This document shows positions 35,845 through 44,360 of a DNA stretch of 64,000 nt, one piece after another (the stretch's first letter is position 1; each line of letters opens with the position of its first letter). The notes beneath the pieces were generated by a model. The model ran no database searches. It saw nothing but the letters and a program-made list of their open reading frames with translations, and was not told the origin of the DNA. Source of the stretch: Micromonospora sp. WMMA1363 (GTDB lineage: Bacteria > Actinomycetota > Actinomycetes > Mycobacteriales > Micromonosporaceae); assembly GCF_030345795.1 (NCBI RefSeq), contig NZ_JAUALB010000001.1, forward strand, positions 4,146,001 to 4,210,000, read 5' to 3'. The translations under genes were made by a program, and so were the position numbers.

Positions 35845-36573
35845 ATGTCTGACGATCGTTGGGTTCCGCCGACCGTTCTTCTTGCGGTTGACCTCGTCAT
35901 CCTCACTTTGCGGGAGTCCTGTCTTCATGTGCTGTTGATCGAGCGCGGGGTTAAGCCCTATCAGGGCGCGTTGGCCCTGCCTGGTGGTTTCCTCGGCCAC
36001 GAGAAGGAAGACCTCGTGGCGGCTGCCCATCGAGAGCTCGCCGAGGAGGCGGGCTTGGGGCCGGATCAGTTGCACCTCGAACAACTTGGTGTCTACGGTG
36101 CGCCGGATCGTGACCCCCGAGGGCGGGTGGTCTCCGCGGCTTATCTGGCCATCGCCCCTCGGCTACCCGAGCCGGTCGCCGGTACCGACGCATCCCGGGC
36201 GTGTTGGACGTCGGTGGAGCAGGCGTTGTCTGGTGACGCGCAGCTCGCCTTCGATCATGAGCAGATCCTGACCGATGGGGTCGACCGTGCGCGGGAGAAG
36301 TTGGAGCGCTCGGCGCTTGCCACCGCCTTTTGTGGTCCGACCTTCACGATCTCGGAGCTTCAGGACGTCTACGAGGCGGTGTGGGGCGTGCCGCTCGATG
36401 CGCGGAACTTCTACCGGAAGGTGCAGAGCGTGGACGGCTTCATCGTCCCCGCCGGGCCGAGTCGCAAGACCGATGGTGGGCGTCCCGCTCGGCTATTCCG
36501 TCCCGGGCCTCGCACGACTCTTCACCCTCCGATGATCCGACCTCTCAGCCAGGCAGACAGGGAGACAGCGTGA
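35845..36573 (+). CDS. NrtR-like Nudix-domain transcriptional regulator
   Basis: 242 aa. The N-terminal Nudix domain (about 10-145) contains a box with REL-x-EE (HRELAEEAGL) but one extra residue between the Gly pair and the first Glu (GGFLGHEKEDL), so hydrolysis may be weak or lost, as in NrtR regulators that only bind ADP-ribose-like ligands. The C-terminal winged helix (about 150-215) has FTISELQDVYEAVWGVPLD and the RNFYRKVQS recognition segment typical of NrtR. The tail is basic and disordered. First gene of the cassette; its stop overlaps the nucleosidase GTG. It probably represses the operon through the palindrome just upstream. Confidence 0.88.
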   Translation: MSDDRWVPPTVLLAVDLVILTLRESCLHVLLIERGVKPYQGALALPGGFLGHEKEDLVAAAHRELAEEAGLGPDQLHLEQLGVYGAPDRDPRGRVVSAAYLAIAPRLPEPVAGTDASRACWTSVEQALSGDAQLAFDHEQILTDGVDRAREKLERSALATAFCGPTFTISELQDVYEAVWGVPLDARNFYRKVQSVDGFIVPAGPSRKTDGGRPARLFRPGPRTTLHPPMIRPLSQADRETA

Positions 36574-37724
36574 GCACGAACAGCGGTCTCGTCGTGATCC
36601 TCATGGCGCTGGACCTCGAATACGCAGCGGTCCGCGACCAACTGACCGACCTACGTGTACGGCGGCACCCCGCCGGCACCCGCTTCGAGGTCGGCCGGAT
36701 CGGCCAAAGCGACTGCCGGGTCGCCCTGGGGCTGGTCGGTAAGGGCAATCATCCGGCTGCGGTGCTCGCCGAGCGGGCGATGGCCGAGTTCTCCCCGGCC
36801 GCTGTGCTGTTCGTGGGGGTCGCCGGTGGCCTTTGGCCCAACATTCGACTCGGTGATGTCGTCGTCGCCAGCAAGATCTACGCCTACCACGGCGGCACCA
36901 GCGAGGACGACGGTTTGAAGGCCCGACCGAAGGCGTGGGAGATCCCCCACGAGGCCGACCAGATCGCCCACCACGTCGACAGGTCCGCCGCGTGGCGTCG
37001 TGGTCTTCCCGTAGGCGCAGCGCCCAGAGTCCACTTCGGTCCAATTGCCGCAGGGGAAGTGGTGCAGGACTCGGGAATCTCGGAACAGGCCCGCTGGATC
37101 CGCCAGCACTACAACGACGCGGTAGCGATCGAGATGGAAGCGGCCGGTGTGGCCCAGGCGGGCCATCTCAACCGTTCCCTGCCCGTGGTGGTCGTGCGCG
37201 GCATCAGCGACCACGCGGACGGCAGCAAGGCAGCCACGGACGGACAGGACTGGCAACCGAAGGCCGCACGCCATGCCGCCGCGTTCGCCACCGCACTGGC
37301 GCGAGAACTGATCATCGACGGGCCGGCCAGCCGAGGCGGCGCGGACCGGGACGGGAGCCCCACGATGCCAATGACCAACCGCAACATCGCCACCGGGAAC
37401 GCCCACGTCGGGGTGCAGGCCGGGCAGATCTACGGCAACGTCACCGTCGGCGCTGGCGCCGATCAGCCGATCGACTTGGCAGCGAGCATCGCGGACCTGC
37501 GAACTCACCTCAAGCAGGCCCACCTCGACGGACAGTTGGACGAAGAGACCTACGCCGCCGCAGAGGCGGAACTGGAAGCGGCGACGGCATGCGTCTCGGC
37601 GGGCACACCCGAGAAGAAGAGCGGCCTGATGGTCGCGCTCAAGCGGTTGCGGGGCCTGGTCGCCGACGTGTCTGAGCTGGCCGCGCGGCTCGCGGCGATC
37701 ATCGCCGTGGTGCGGGATCTGTGA
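36570..37724 (+). CDS. Purine-nucleosidase-fold (MTA/SAH nucleosidase-like) protein with C-terminal extension
   Basis: 384 aa. Residues 1-245 form a PNP/UDP-phosphorylase fold: VGVAGGLWPNIRLGDVVVAS, the ribose/base-binding VAIEMEAAGVA (Glu-Met-Glu), and VVRGISDHADG with the catalytic-position Asp. These match active MTA/SAH nucleosidases. In defence systems related domains cleave ATP or adenosine nucleotides (for example Detocs effectors). The extension (about 268-384) starts with NIATGNAHVGVQAGQIYGNV, then an LRTHLKQAHLDGQLDEETY helix pair and a hydrophobic C-terminal helix. The GTG at 36570 overlaps the regulator stop, with GGGAG five bases upstream. It overlaps the membrane-protein gene by 4 bp. 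Confidence 0.85.
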   Translation: MSTNSGLVVILMALDLEYAAVRDQLTDLRVRRHPAGTRFEVGRIGQSDCRVALGLVGKGNHPAAVLAERAMAEFSPAAVLFVGVAGGLWPNIRLGDVVVASKIYAYHGGTSEDDGLKARPKAWEIPHEADQIAHHVDRSAAWRRGLPVGAAPRVHFGPIAAGEVVQDSGISEQARWIRQHYNDAVAIEMEAAGVAQAGHLNRSLPVVVVRGISDHADGSKAATDGQDWQPKAARHAAAFATALARELIIDGPASRGGADRDGSPTMPMTNRNIATGNAHVGVQAGQIYGNVTVGAGADQPIDLAASIADLRTHLKQAHLDGQLDEETYAAAEAELEAATACVSAGTPEKKSGLMVALKRLRGLVADVSELAARLAAIIAVVRDL

Positions 37725-39715
37725 TGACGACTCCGACCGCGAACAACGTCGCCCAAGGAGATGCGCATGTCGACGTACAGGCAGGCGTAGTCCACGGTGA
37801 CATCAACTTCTACCGGCTGCCGCCAAGCCCGAGTCCGGAGCAGCAATTCGCCTTCGCGCTGAGGTATCTCGACGCGCGGGTTCGTGATCAGGCGCGCGAG
37901 CTCATCGAAGAGGCGGTCGCAGGTGGGTATGTGACCACGGAGGTCCAGTTCTACCGGCTGATCGCCCTGTTGAGCGGACGTACCCTGCGCCAACTCGCCC
38001 CCGAGGAGCTGGATCGCCTCACCGCCATCTGCGCCAGCCTGCCCCATCTCGACGACCATGACGAGTGGACTGCGGGGTTGAAGGTAATCATCCACCTCCT
38101 GGCCCCGGTCAGCGCCGCTGAGACAGACCTCGTGGTTAAGGAAATCGACGCGCTGAACCGGCGTCAACGCGACGGGATCTACGGCCACCTCGAGGCACTA
38201 CTCGAAGGCGCGATGCAAGAAGAGATGTGGCGGAAGTCCGTCGTCCTGGCGGACTCGCAGCGCACGGCGGAGGACCGATTCAACCGCGTCTGGAAGTTCT
38301 TTCACCCCACACCCGCGCAGCCTCGGACCCTACCGGTGCAACCCGCTGCTGTTGCGCTGCGCGACTGGCTACGCGCCGGCGCCGGCGCGGCCGTGTTCAC
38401 TCTCGCCGTGGTGCAGATGATCGTGCTGGTGACGGCCCGCGGCACGCTCGACCCGTTCCTCGGTCTCCTCGCCGCCCTGGTCGGACTGGCCGCGTTTTGC
38501 GTCGGTGGGGCGGACCGGTACTACCGCGGAACACGGCTGCGCGCAAAGGAAGCCCAGATCCGTCCACCCCGGCAGCGGCGACGAGATGCACCACCGGGAG
38601 GCTTCGTCCGCAAGGTGGACCGGCCCTTCGACCGCTACTTCCGCCGGTACGTGCCCGAAGGAACCGACCGAGCCTACTGGCTCGACCAGACGGCGGGGAT
38701 CCGGCGGCACCTCCGCGACGAGGTCGTCGAGCTCTACCGGGAACAGCGCATCGACGCCGAACGGGTCGCCTGGCTTGTCCGACACCTGGTGGGAGATGTC
38801 CGAGGGCAATGGGACCGAGACACGCTGACGTCGTACCGCCAGCAGCTGCGTAACCCCGCCAGGACCACGGCCCTCCACGTCGGCGGACTGGCCCTCCTTG
38901 CGGCAGGGAGCCTCTGGGCCGTTCTTGCCGTCGTGACCAGCGCCCCCTTGTCCGGCACAGGCTGGTTCCTGCTCGCGGTGGCGTCCGCGGTGCCGGCGGT
39001 GCGCTCGTCGTTCCGGATCGTCGCCGAGCATCGCAGGGTCGCCGACGACGATGCGGAACGCAACGACAAGGACACGGCCCGCTGGGCGGCATACCGCCGG
39101 TGGTGCCACAAGCTGTCCGACAAGCCGTCGGACACCGAGATGGCCACCTGGCTGGAAAGCGACCGCAAAGTCCTGGTCGACCAGGCCATGCAGCAGTACC
39201 GACTCCGCCCCAGCCAGGTAATCGCCCACGCCTTCATCGAGGCGCCGGCACCCTCCTGCAAAAAGGCCCGCTACCCGCAAGGACCATGGCGGTACTCCCG
39301 GTACCGCCTGCTGCTGTTTCTCCTCACCGACGACGGCGTCCGGCAGGTCAACATCGATCTCGACTTCGAAACCTCCGCAAGCCGCACCACCCAACGGCTC
39401 AACTACCGTTTCGACGCCGTCGCCGCCGTACGGATCGACGGCATCGCCACCCGACAGCAGACCTTCGAGCTGACTCTGTTCAACGGAGAACCCATCTCAA
39501 TCCGAGTGAGCGATCCTGACAACGGGACGCTCCAGCACGACGAGGACCCCACCAAGATCGCTGAGCTGTCGCTAGACGCCGCCGGGCTCAGTCACACCCT
39601 GCACGTCCTCGAAGGCATCGCCGCCGAAGGCAAGGAATGGGTCAAACACCGACGCCACCGCGCAGACGAAAGGCTCGCCAACCTCGCGAGCGCCACACGC
39701 GGGCTGCTCGACTAG
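37721..39715 (+). CDS. Four-TM protein of unknown family sharing a motif with the nucleosidase
   Basis: 664 aa. The N-terminus NNVAQGDAHVDVQAGVVHGD repeats the motif found in the nucleosidase extension. Residues 40-195 are helical. Two TM helices lie near 208-250 (VFTLAVVQMIVLVTA and GLLAALVGLAAFCVG) and two near 385-430, enclosing a basic 130-residue loop (FDRYFRRYVPEGTDRAYWL). The C-terminal 230 residues are mixed alpha/beta (YRLLLFLLTDDGVRQVNIDL). No enzyme motif is recognised. The GTG at 37721 or ATG at 37724 overlaps the nucleosidase stop. It could be a membrane sensor, immunity or effector component; I cannot decide which. Confidence 0.85.
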   Translation: MMTTPTANNVAQGDAHVDVQAGVVHGDINFYRLPPSPSPEQQFAFALRYLDARVRDQARELIEEAVAGGYVTTEVQFYRLIALLSGRTLRQLAPEELDRLTAICASLPHLDDHDEWTAGLKVIIHLLAPVSAAETDLVVKEIDALNRRQRDGIYGHLEALLEGAMQEEMWRKSVVLADSQRTAEDRFNRVWKFFHPTPAQPRTLPVQPAAVALRDWLRAGAGAAVFTLAVVQMIVLVTARGTLDPFLGLLAALVGLAAFCVGGADRYYRGTRLRAKEAQIRPPRQRRRDAPPGGFVRKVDRPFDRYFRRYVPEGTDRAYWLDQTAGIRRHLRDEVVELYREQRIDAERVAWLVRHLVGDVRGQWDRDTLTSYRQQLRNPARTTALHVGGLALLAAGSLWAVLAVVTSAPLSGTGWFLLAVASAVPAVRSSFRIVAEHRRVADDDAERNDKDTARWAAYRRWCHKLSDKPSDTEMATWLESDRKVLVDQAMQQYRLRPSQVIAHAFIEAPAPSCKKARYPQGPWRYSRYRLLLFLLTDDGVRQVNIDLDFETSASRTTQRLNYRFDAVAAVRIDGIATRQQTFELTLFNGEPISIRVSDPDNGTLQHDEDPTKIAELSLDAAGLSHTLHVLEGIAAEGKEWVKHRRHRADERLANLASATRGLLD

Positions 39716-39782
39716 CGAGGGCGGCATAAACACCATCGCGTAGATTGGGTAGGAGTAGACCTATTTTGATGGTGCATCTTCC

Positions 39783-39786
39783 CGGT
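39783..39786. repeat. Right copy of the 4-bp CGGT duplication
   Basis: Same four bases as 35747-35750; marks the sigma-side edge of the insertion. Confidence 0.6.
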
Positions 39787-40221
39787 GCCGACGGTGACGC
39801 CAAGCAGGTCTGCGGCCTCGACCTCGGAGCGGTCCTCGAAGAACCGCAGCACCAGCACAGCCCGCTGCTTCACGGAGAGCCGGGCCAACGCGATCCGCAA
39901 CGTGATCCGCAGCGTGGTCTGCTGCGCATGGTCGGGGAACGAGTCGCCAGAGCGGGGCTGGGGCAGGTCGCCCGGCATCGACTCGGCCACCCGGCGACGT
40001 CGCCACCAGGAAACCTGCAGGTGATACATGGTCTTGCGGGTGTACGCCTCGGCGTTCCCACTGTGATGCAGCCGGTTCCACGACCGGTGCGTACGGGCGA
40101 GAGCCGACTGGACGAGATCCTCGGCCAAATGTTGGTCACCGGTCAGCAGGTACGCCGACCGTAGAAGCGCGGACGTCCGGGTCCGGACGAACGAGTCGAA
40201 CTCAGTCAGCAGAGGGTCCAC
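39783..40221 (-). pseudogene. SigE-family ECF sigma factor, N-terminal 146 residues (split by the cassette)
   Basis: The GTG at 40221 opens a frame with sigma region 2 (SAYLLTGDQHLAEDLVQSAL, ALARTHRSW) and region 4 (LARLSVKQRAVLVLRFFEDR, then EAADLLGVTVGT). At T146 the family sequence stops; the frame runs on through cassette DNA to a stop at 39714-39712, adding about 23 unrelated residues. The lost recognition helix (VKSQTSRALAKL) is at 35655-35750. Without it promoter -35 binding should fail, so the gene is inactivated unless repaired by excision. It lies 168 bp downstream of a propeller paralogue. Confidence 0.9.
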
Positions 40222-40389
40222 ACGAGCCGATCCTTGGGGTGAGGCGGTCCATCATCGTGACGCCTACCCAGACGCCACTCCAAGCCGAAAGGGTTGCCGG
40301 CACCACGAGATCAACCCGTCGGGCGCCGATCGGCATCGGCGCACCCGAGCGTTCAGCCGGAGAAGGACACAGCTCCCAAGGATCGCTAC

Positions 40390-41469
40390 TCAGTCCGGCG
40401 CGTACGCCAGCAGCGTCAACGGCCGGACACTGGCCGGCTCGGTGGCCTGGCCGATGGCCTGGAGCCGGGAGTCCAGCACGGTGATCCGGTCCGGCGTCCG
40501 TACCAGGATCCGGCGGTCCGCCGTGAAGTGGATGCTGGTCACCTCACCCTCGACGGGCAGGTCGACCACCGCGAAGCTACCGTCCATCCGGGCCGGTTGG
40601 GTGTCCTTCCAGCCGACCGCGACGTACCGGCCGTCCATCGACACGCTCCGGGCCGCCCAGCCGTTGTACCGCTGGGCCTCGGCCCACGGCGGGGTGTAGT
40701 GGTAGGTACGGTTGCCGTCGGGACCGGTGACGTGCGGCCCTCCCGCCGAGACCGCCGCCAGCCACCGGCCGTCAGGCGACCAGCAGTGGTCCCGCTCCGG
40801 GCCCGGATCGCGGTCCACAGGCCTGCCCGCCGCCACATCCAGCAGCAGGAAGGCGCCCATCCGCTGCCGCACCAGCAGCCGGTCCCCTCCCTGCCACACC
40901 AGAGCGGTGCTGCCGAGGCAGTTGACGCCGGTCGCCAGCGTCCGTTGGTTCGAGCCGTCGACGTCGGCGGTCACCAGCGTGCCCATCCCGGTGGCGTCGC
41001 CGCCACGGACCCAGGCGAGCCGCCGAGCATCGGGGGAGACGGTGATGCTGTTCGCCACACACGGGTTGTCGGCGAGCGGCACGCTGACCACCACGTCGGC
41101 ATCGGCGGTTCCCGCCCGGACGGCGTAGACGGTGGCAGCCCGGCCGGTCAGGCCCAGGTGGTAACGGGTGCCGAGGCGCAACTCAGGTAGCACGGACGGC
41201 GGTGGCACCGGTGCGTGATCAGTCGTGGGTGACGGTGCGACCAGCGACGGGGTGTCGACCGGCACCGGCGCCGCCACGGGCGCCCGGGAAGTGAGCGCGA
41301 ACGCGACCCCGGTGGCCAGGCCGACCGGCACGGCGACCACGGCGACGGTGGCGATCGCTCGCCGGGCGCCGAACCGCCGGTCGGCACGCCGAGCCGAGCC
41401 CTGCCCGTGGACCGGGCCGGCCACGTCAGCGGGGCCGACGAGGTCGAGCCGGAAAGCATCGTGGTTCAT
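40390..41469 (-). CDS. Membrane-anchored beta-propeller protein, intact paralogue
   Basis: 359 aa. A short cytoplasmic N-terminus ([18 protein letters not shown]), one TM helix near 40-62 ([20 protein letters not shown]) and a Pro-rich linker lead to a TolB/WD-like propeller with repeats such as [18 protein letters not shown] and [13 protein letters not shown] and DGRYVAVGW. It matches the frameshifted copy at 34.1 kb across its length but ends about 110 residues earlier. Members accompany SigE-type sigma factors and may act as anti-sigma or envelope sensors. It lies just upstream of the split sigma gene on the same strand and is divergent from proS. The ATG at 41469 has GGAAGGAA upstream. 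Confidence 0.82.
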   Translation of the reverse strand: MNHDAFRLDLVGPADVAGPVHGQGSARRADRRFGARRAIATVAVVAVPVGLATGVAFALTSRAPVAAPVPVDTPSLVAPSPTTDHAPVPPPSVLPELRLGTRYHLGLTGRAATVYAVRAGTADADVVVSVPLADNPCVANSITVSPDARRLAWVRGGDATGMGTLVTADVDGSNQRTLATGVNCLGSTALVWQGGDRLLVRQRMGAFLLLDVAAGRPVDRDPGPERDHCWSPDGRWLAAVSAGGPHVTGPDGNRTYHYTPPWAEAQRYNGWAARSVSMDGRYVAVGWKDTQPARMDGSFAVVDLPVEGEVTSIHFTADRRILVRTPDRITVLDSRLQAIGQATEPASVRPLTLLAYAPD

Positions 41470-41572
41470 CGGGCGATTCCTTCCAGGACCGGTCCTTGGG
41501 GGTCCGGTGGCGCATGTCCTTGACGCTCCCTTTACGTCAGCTCCCTGCGGCGGGTTGCAGTGTTCGGCAGGA

Positions 41573-43375
41573 ATGCCTCGACCGAGTGACAAACAACCCG
41601 CCGCTCCGGATGGCGCGGCCGTACGCTGCGGCAATGCTGCTACGGATGTCGACCCTGCTGCTGCGGACCCGGCGGACGCGGAGGTGCCGAGCCACCGGCT
41701 GCTGCTGCGCGCCGGCTACGTCCACCGCGCCGCCCCGGGCGGGTACACCTGGCTGCCGCTGGGCAAACTCGTCCTCGACCGGGTCGCCGAGGTGATCCGA
41801 GCCGAGATGCTCGCGATCGGTGACCAGGAGGTGCACTTCCCGTCGCTGCTGCCGGCTGAGCCGTACCGGACCAGCGGGCGGCGGACGGAGTACGGCGACG
41901 ACATCTTCACCCTCGCCGACCGCAGGGGCGCCGAGTACCTGCTCGCCCCGACCCACGAGGAACTGGCGGCGCTGCTGGTCAAGGATCTGTTCACCTCGTA
42001 CCGGGACTTCCCGGTGACGCTCTTCCAGGTGCAGACGAAGTTCCGCGACGAGGCACGGCCCCGGGCCGGTCTGCTGCGCGGGCGTGAGTTCCTGATGAAG
42101 GACGCATACTCCTTCGACCTGGACGAGGTGGGTCTCCAGGCCGCCTACGACCGGCACCGGACGGCATACCAGAAGGTCTTCGAACGGCTCGGCCTCGACT
42201 TCACCATCGTGCACGCCATGTCCGGGGCGATGGGGGGCTCGACGTCGGAGGAGTTCCTGGCCACGGCCGAGGTCGGCGAGGACACCTACGTCGGCTGCAC
42301 GGTGTGCGACTACGCCGCGAACACCGAGGCGGTCACCACACCCGCCCCGCCAGCCGACGACCCGGAGGGGCGGCCGGCGACGGAGGTGCACGACACCCCG
42401 GAGACGCCGACTATCGCCAGCCTGGTCGACCTGGCCAACACCCGTCAGCTGGCCGGCCGGGACGACTGGGCCGCAGGCGACCTCCTGAAAAACGTCGTTC
42501 TCACGGTCCGCCGGCCAGCCGTCGCGGAGACCGAACTGCTGGTCATCGGCGTGTCCGGCGACCGGGAGGTCGACCTCAAGCGGGTCGACGCCGCGCTCGC
42601 CCCGGCGACCGTCGCCGTCTTCGGTAACTGGGCGGACCACCCCGAGCTGGTCCGCGGCTACATCGGACCGCAGGTCACGGCCAAGCTCGGTCTCCGCTAC
42701 CTGGTCGATCCCCGGGTGGTGCCCGGCACCGCGTGGCTGACCGGCGCGAACGAGCCCGGCCGGCACGCGACGAACGTCGTCTGCGGCCGGGACTTCATGC
42801 CCGACGGCATGATCGAGGCCGCCGAGGTCCGCGCCGGGGACCCCTGCCCGGCCTGCCCCGCCGGTGAGCTGACCCTGCGCCGGGGCATCGAGATCGGGCA
42901 CATCTTCCAGCTCGGTCGCCGCTACACCGACGCGTTCACCGTCGACGTACTCGGCCCGGAGGGCAAGCGGGTTCGGCCCACGATGGGCTGCTACGGCATC
43001 GGCGTGTCCCGGGCGGTCGCGGCGATCGCCGAGCAGCATCACGACGAGCGGGGCCTCGTCTGGCCGGCGGCGGTCGCGCCGGTTGACGTACACCTGGTGG
43101 CGGCCGGCAAGGGGCCGCAGCTGAAGGCGGCACTCGACCTCGGCGAGCGCCTCGTCGCGGCCGGTTTGCGGGTGCTGGTGGACGACCGAACCCATGTCTC
43201 CGCCGGGGTGAAGTTCACCGACGCGGAGCTGATCGGCATCCCGCGCACCGTCGTGGTCGGCCGCCGTCTCGCCGACGGGTACGTCGAACTGCGCGACCGG
43301 GTCACCGGCGGGCGCGGCGATCTGCCGATGGACGGCCTCGTCACATTCCTGGTCGACGAGGCGCGTGGAGTGTAG
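41573..43375 (+). CDS. proS: Proline--tRNA ligase (ProS, bacterial type), N-terminus apparently frameshifted
   Basis: Class II aminoacyl-tRNA synthetase with the bacterial editing (INS) insertion, about 600 aa in this frame. Motif 2 is [17 protein letters not shown] with [10 protein letters not shown], motif 3 is [17 protein letters not shown], and an anticodon domain ends the protein. Family members begin [23 protein letters not shown]; here [12 protein letters not shown] is read from the ATG at 41634 in another frame, and [11 protein letters not shown] appears in the main frame right after. A 13-bp loss between two GGACCC copies would explain this. The in-frame ATG at 41573 is only a fallback, with poor ribosome-site spacing. 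Body intact; start in doubt. Confidence 0.85.
   Translation: MPRPSDKQPAAPDGAAVRCGNAATDVDPAAADPADAEVPSHRLLLRAGYVHRAAPGGYTWLPLGKLVLDRVAEVIRAEMLAIGDQEVHFPSLLPAEPYRTSGRRTEYGDDIFTLADRRGAEYLLAPTHEELAALLVKDLFTSYRDFPVTLFQVQTKFRDEARPRAGLLRGREFLMKDAYSFDLDEVGLQAAYDRHRTAYQKVFERLGLDFTIVHAMSGAMGGSTSEEFLATAEVGEDTYVGCTVCDYAANTEAVTTPAPPADDPEGRPATEVHDTPETPTIASLVDLANTRQLAGRDDWAAGDLLKNVVLTVRRPAVAETELLVIGVSGDREVDLKRVDAALAPATVAVFGNWADHPELVRGYIGPQVTAKLGLRYLVDPRVVPGTAWLTGANEPGRHATNVVCGRDFMPDGMIEAAEVRAGDPCPACPAGELTLRRGIEIGHIFQLGRRYTDAFTVDVLGPEGKRVRPTMGCYGIGVSRAVAAIAEQHHDERGLVWPAAVAPVDVHLVAAGKGPQLKAALDLGERLVAAGLRVLVDDRTHVSAGVKFTDAELIGIPRTVVVGRRLADGYVELRDRVTGGRGDLPMDGLVTFLVDEARGV
41622..41627 (+). promoter_or_regulatory. 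Leaderless -10 box for the original proS start
   Basis: TACGCT is followed by exactly six bases and then the ATG at 41634, the spacing of leaderless actinobacterial transcripts. It supports 41634 as the native translation start and hence the frameshift. No clear -35 is seen. Confidence 0.5.
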
Positions 43376-43429
43376 TCAAGGCATGACGGGGTATCGCATC
43401 CCGATCGGCCTGATCTCTTGGAGGCTCTC

Positions 43430-43855
43430 ATGACCGGTTACCGGGTCAGCGACGCGATGACGAAGCGGGTCATCTACCTGCCGGCGGAGACCACCCTGGA
43501 CGAGGCGGCCAAGGTGATGAAGGAGGCCGACATCGGCGACGTGATCGTCACCGAGGGGGCCACGCTCGCCGGCATGCTCACCGACCGGGACATCGTCATC
43601 CGGGCGGTCGCCGAGCGGAGCGACCCGGCCAGCACCACGATCGGTTCGATCATCACCCGCGAGGTCGTGATGATCGAGCAGAACTGCACGGCGGGTGAGG
43701 CTGCGGCGCTCATGCGGGAGCGGGGCGTCCGGCGTGTGCTGGTCTGCGACAACGAACGGAAGCTGGTCGGGATCGTGTCCCTGGGCGACCTTGCCATGCA
43801 GCTTGACCCTCAGTCCGCCCTGGGGCGGATCAGCGAACAGGCCCCGACGGTGTGA
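43430..43855 (+). CDS. Tandem CBS-domain protein
   Basis: 141 aa, two CBS motifs forming one Bateman module: VSDAMTKRVIYLPAETTLDE with GMLTDRDIVIRAVA, and GSIITREVVMIEQNCTAGEA with LVGIVSLGDLAM. Bateman modules bind adenosine nucleotides and sense energy state; stand-alone ones are common in actinobacterial stress regulons. The ATG at 43430 has GGAGG five bases upstream. It follows proS by 54 bp but is probably a separate function. Confidence 0.93.
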   Translation: MTGYRVSDAMTKRVIYLPAETTLDEAAKVMKEADIGDVIVTEGATLAGMLTDRDIVIRAVAERSDPASTTIGSIITREVVMIEQNCTAGEAAALMRERGVRRVLVCDNERKLVGIVSLGDLAMQLDPQSALGRISEQAPTV

Positions 43856-43931
43856 ACGGACCAACCAGCTCCGGGTGCTCCGGCTCGGCTCGCGTTCAGG
43901 TCAGGCACCACGCCGCCGGTAGCCTGGCAGG

Positions 43932-44360
43932 ATGCCCGAGATGCCGACCCGGCTGGCCGAGATCGTCGACGAGTTCTCCGCCGCGCCCCGCGACGTCGTT
44001 CTGGAGATGCTGCTGGAGTACGCCGACGTCATCCCGCCGCTTTCCCCCGAGTACGCCGACCGCGAAGGCATGGAGCAGGTTCCGGAGTGCCAGACCGCGT
44101 TTTTCCTACGCGCCCGCGTCACGCCGGACGGGACCGTCGAGGCGCTGTTCGACTGCCCGCCCGAGGCGCCCACCACTCGTGCCTTCGCCGGCATCCTCGC
44201 CGAGGGGCTCGCCGACGCCACCCCCGAACAGGTGCTGGCCGTACCCGAGGACCTCTACCAGCGGATGGGGCTCGCCCAGGCGATCAGCCCACTGCGGGTT
44301 CGCGGCGGCACGGCGATCCTGGCCCGGCTCAAGCGGCAGGTCCGGGAACAGACGGAGTGA
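43932..44360 (+). CDS. SufE family Fe-S cluster assembly protein
   Basis: 142 aa. SufE accepts persulfide sulfur from the SufS desulfurase on a conserved Cys, here in VPECQTAFFLRA (about residue 53). Other signatures are LLEYADVIPPLSPEYAD, EAPTTRAFAGILAEGL and the C-terminal SPLRVRGGTAILARLKRQV. Length and order match actinobacterial SufE. The stop overlaps the GTG of the DsbA-like gene (GTGA), so they are co-translated; the link between sulfur transfer and a thiol oxidoreductase is suggestive. No other suf genes are nearby. Confidence 0.9.
   Translation: MPEMPTRLAEIVDEFSAAPRDVVLEMLLEYADVIPPLSPEYADREGMEQVPECQTAFFLRARVTPDGTVEALFDCPPEAPTTRAFAGILAEGLADATPEQVLAVPEDLYQRMGLAQAISPLRVRGGTAILARLKRQVREQTE

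Larger units (their letters stand above)
35751..39782 (+). mobile_element. 4-kb three-gene cassette inserted in the sigma-factor gene
   Basis: Removing 35751-39782 plus one CGGT joins the two sigma fragments in frame (…GVTVGT + VKSQTSRALAKL), so this segment is an insertion with near-exact ends. It encodes an NrtR-like regulator, a nucleosidase-fold protein and a four-TM protein, all on the plus strand with 4-bp overlaps and therefore one operon, opposite to the sigma gene. No integrase or transposase and no clear terminal inverted repeats are present, so the mechanism is unknown. The first gene uses many T-ending codons, unlike its GC3-rich neighbours, which supports transfer. Near the right end CACCATC (39731-39737) and GATGGTG (39768-39774) can pair as a terminator. 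Confidence 0.8.
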
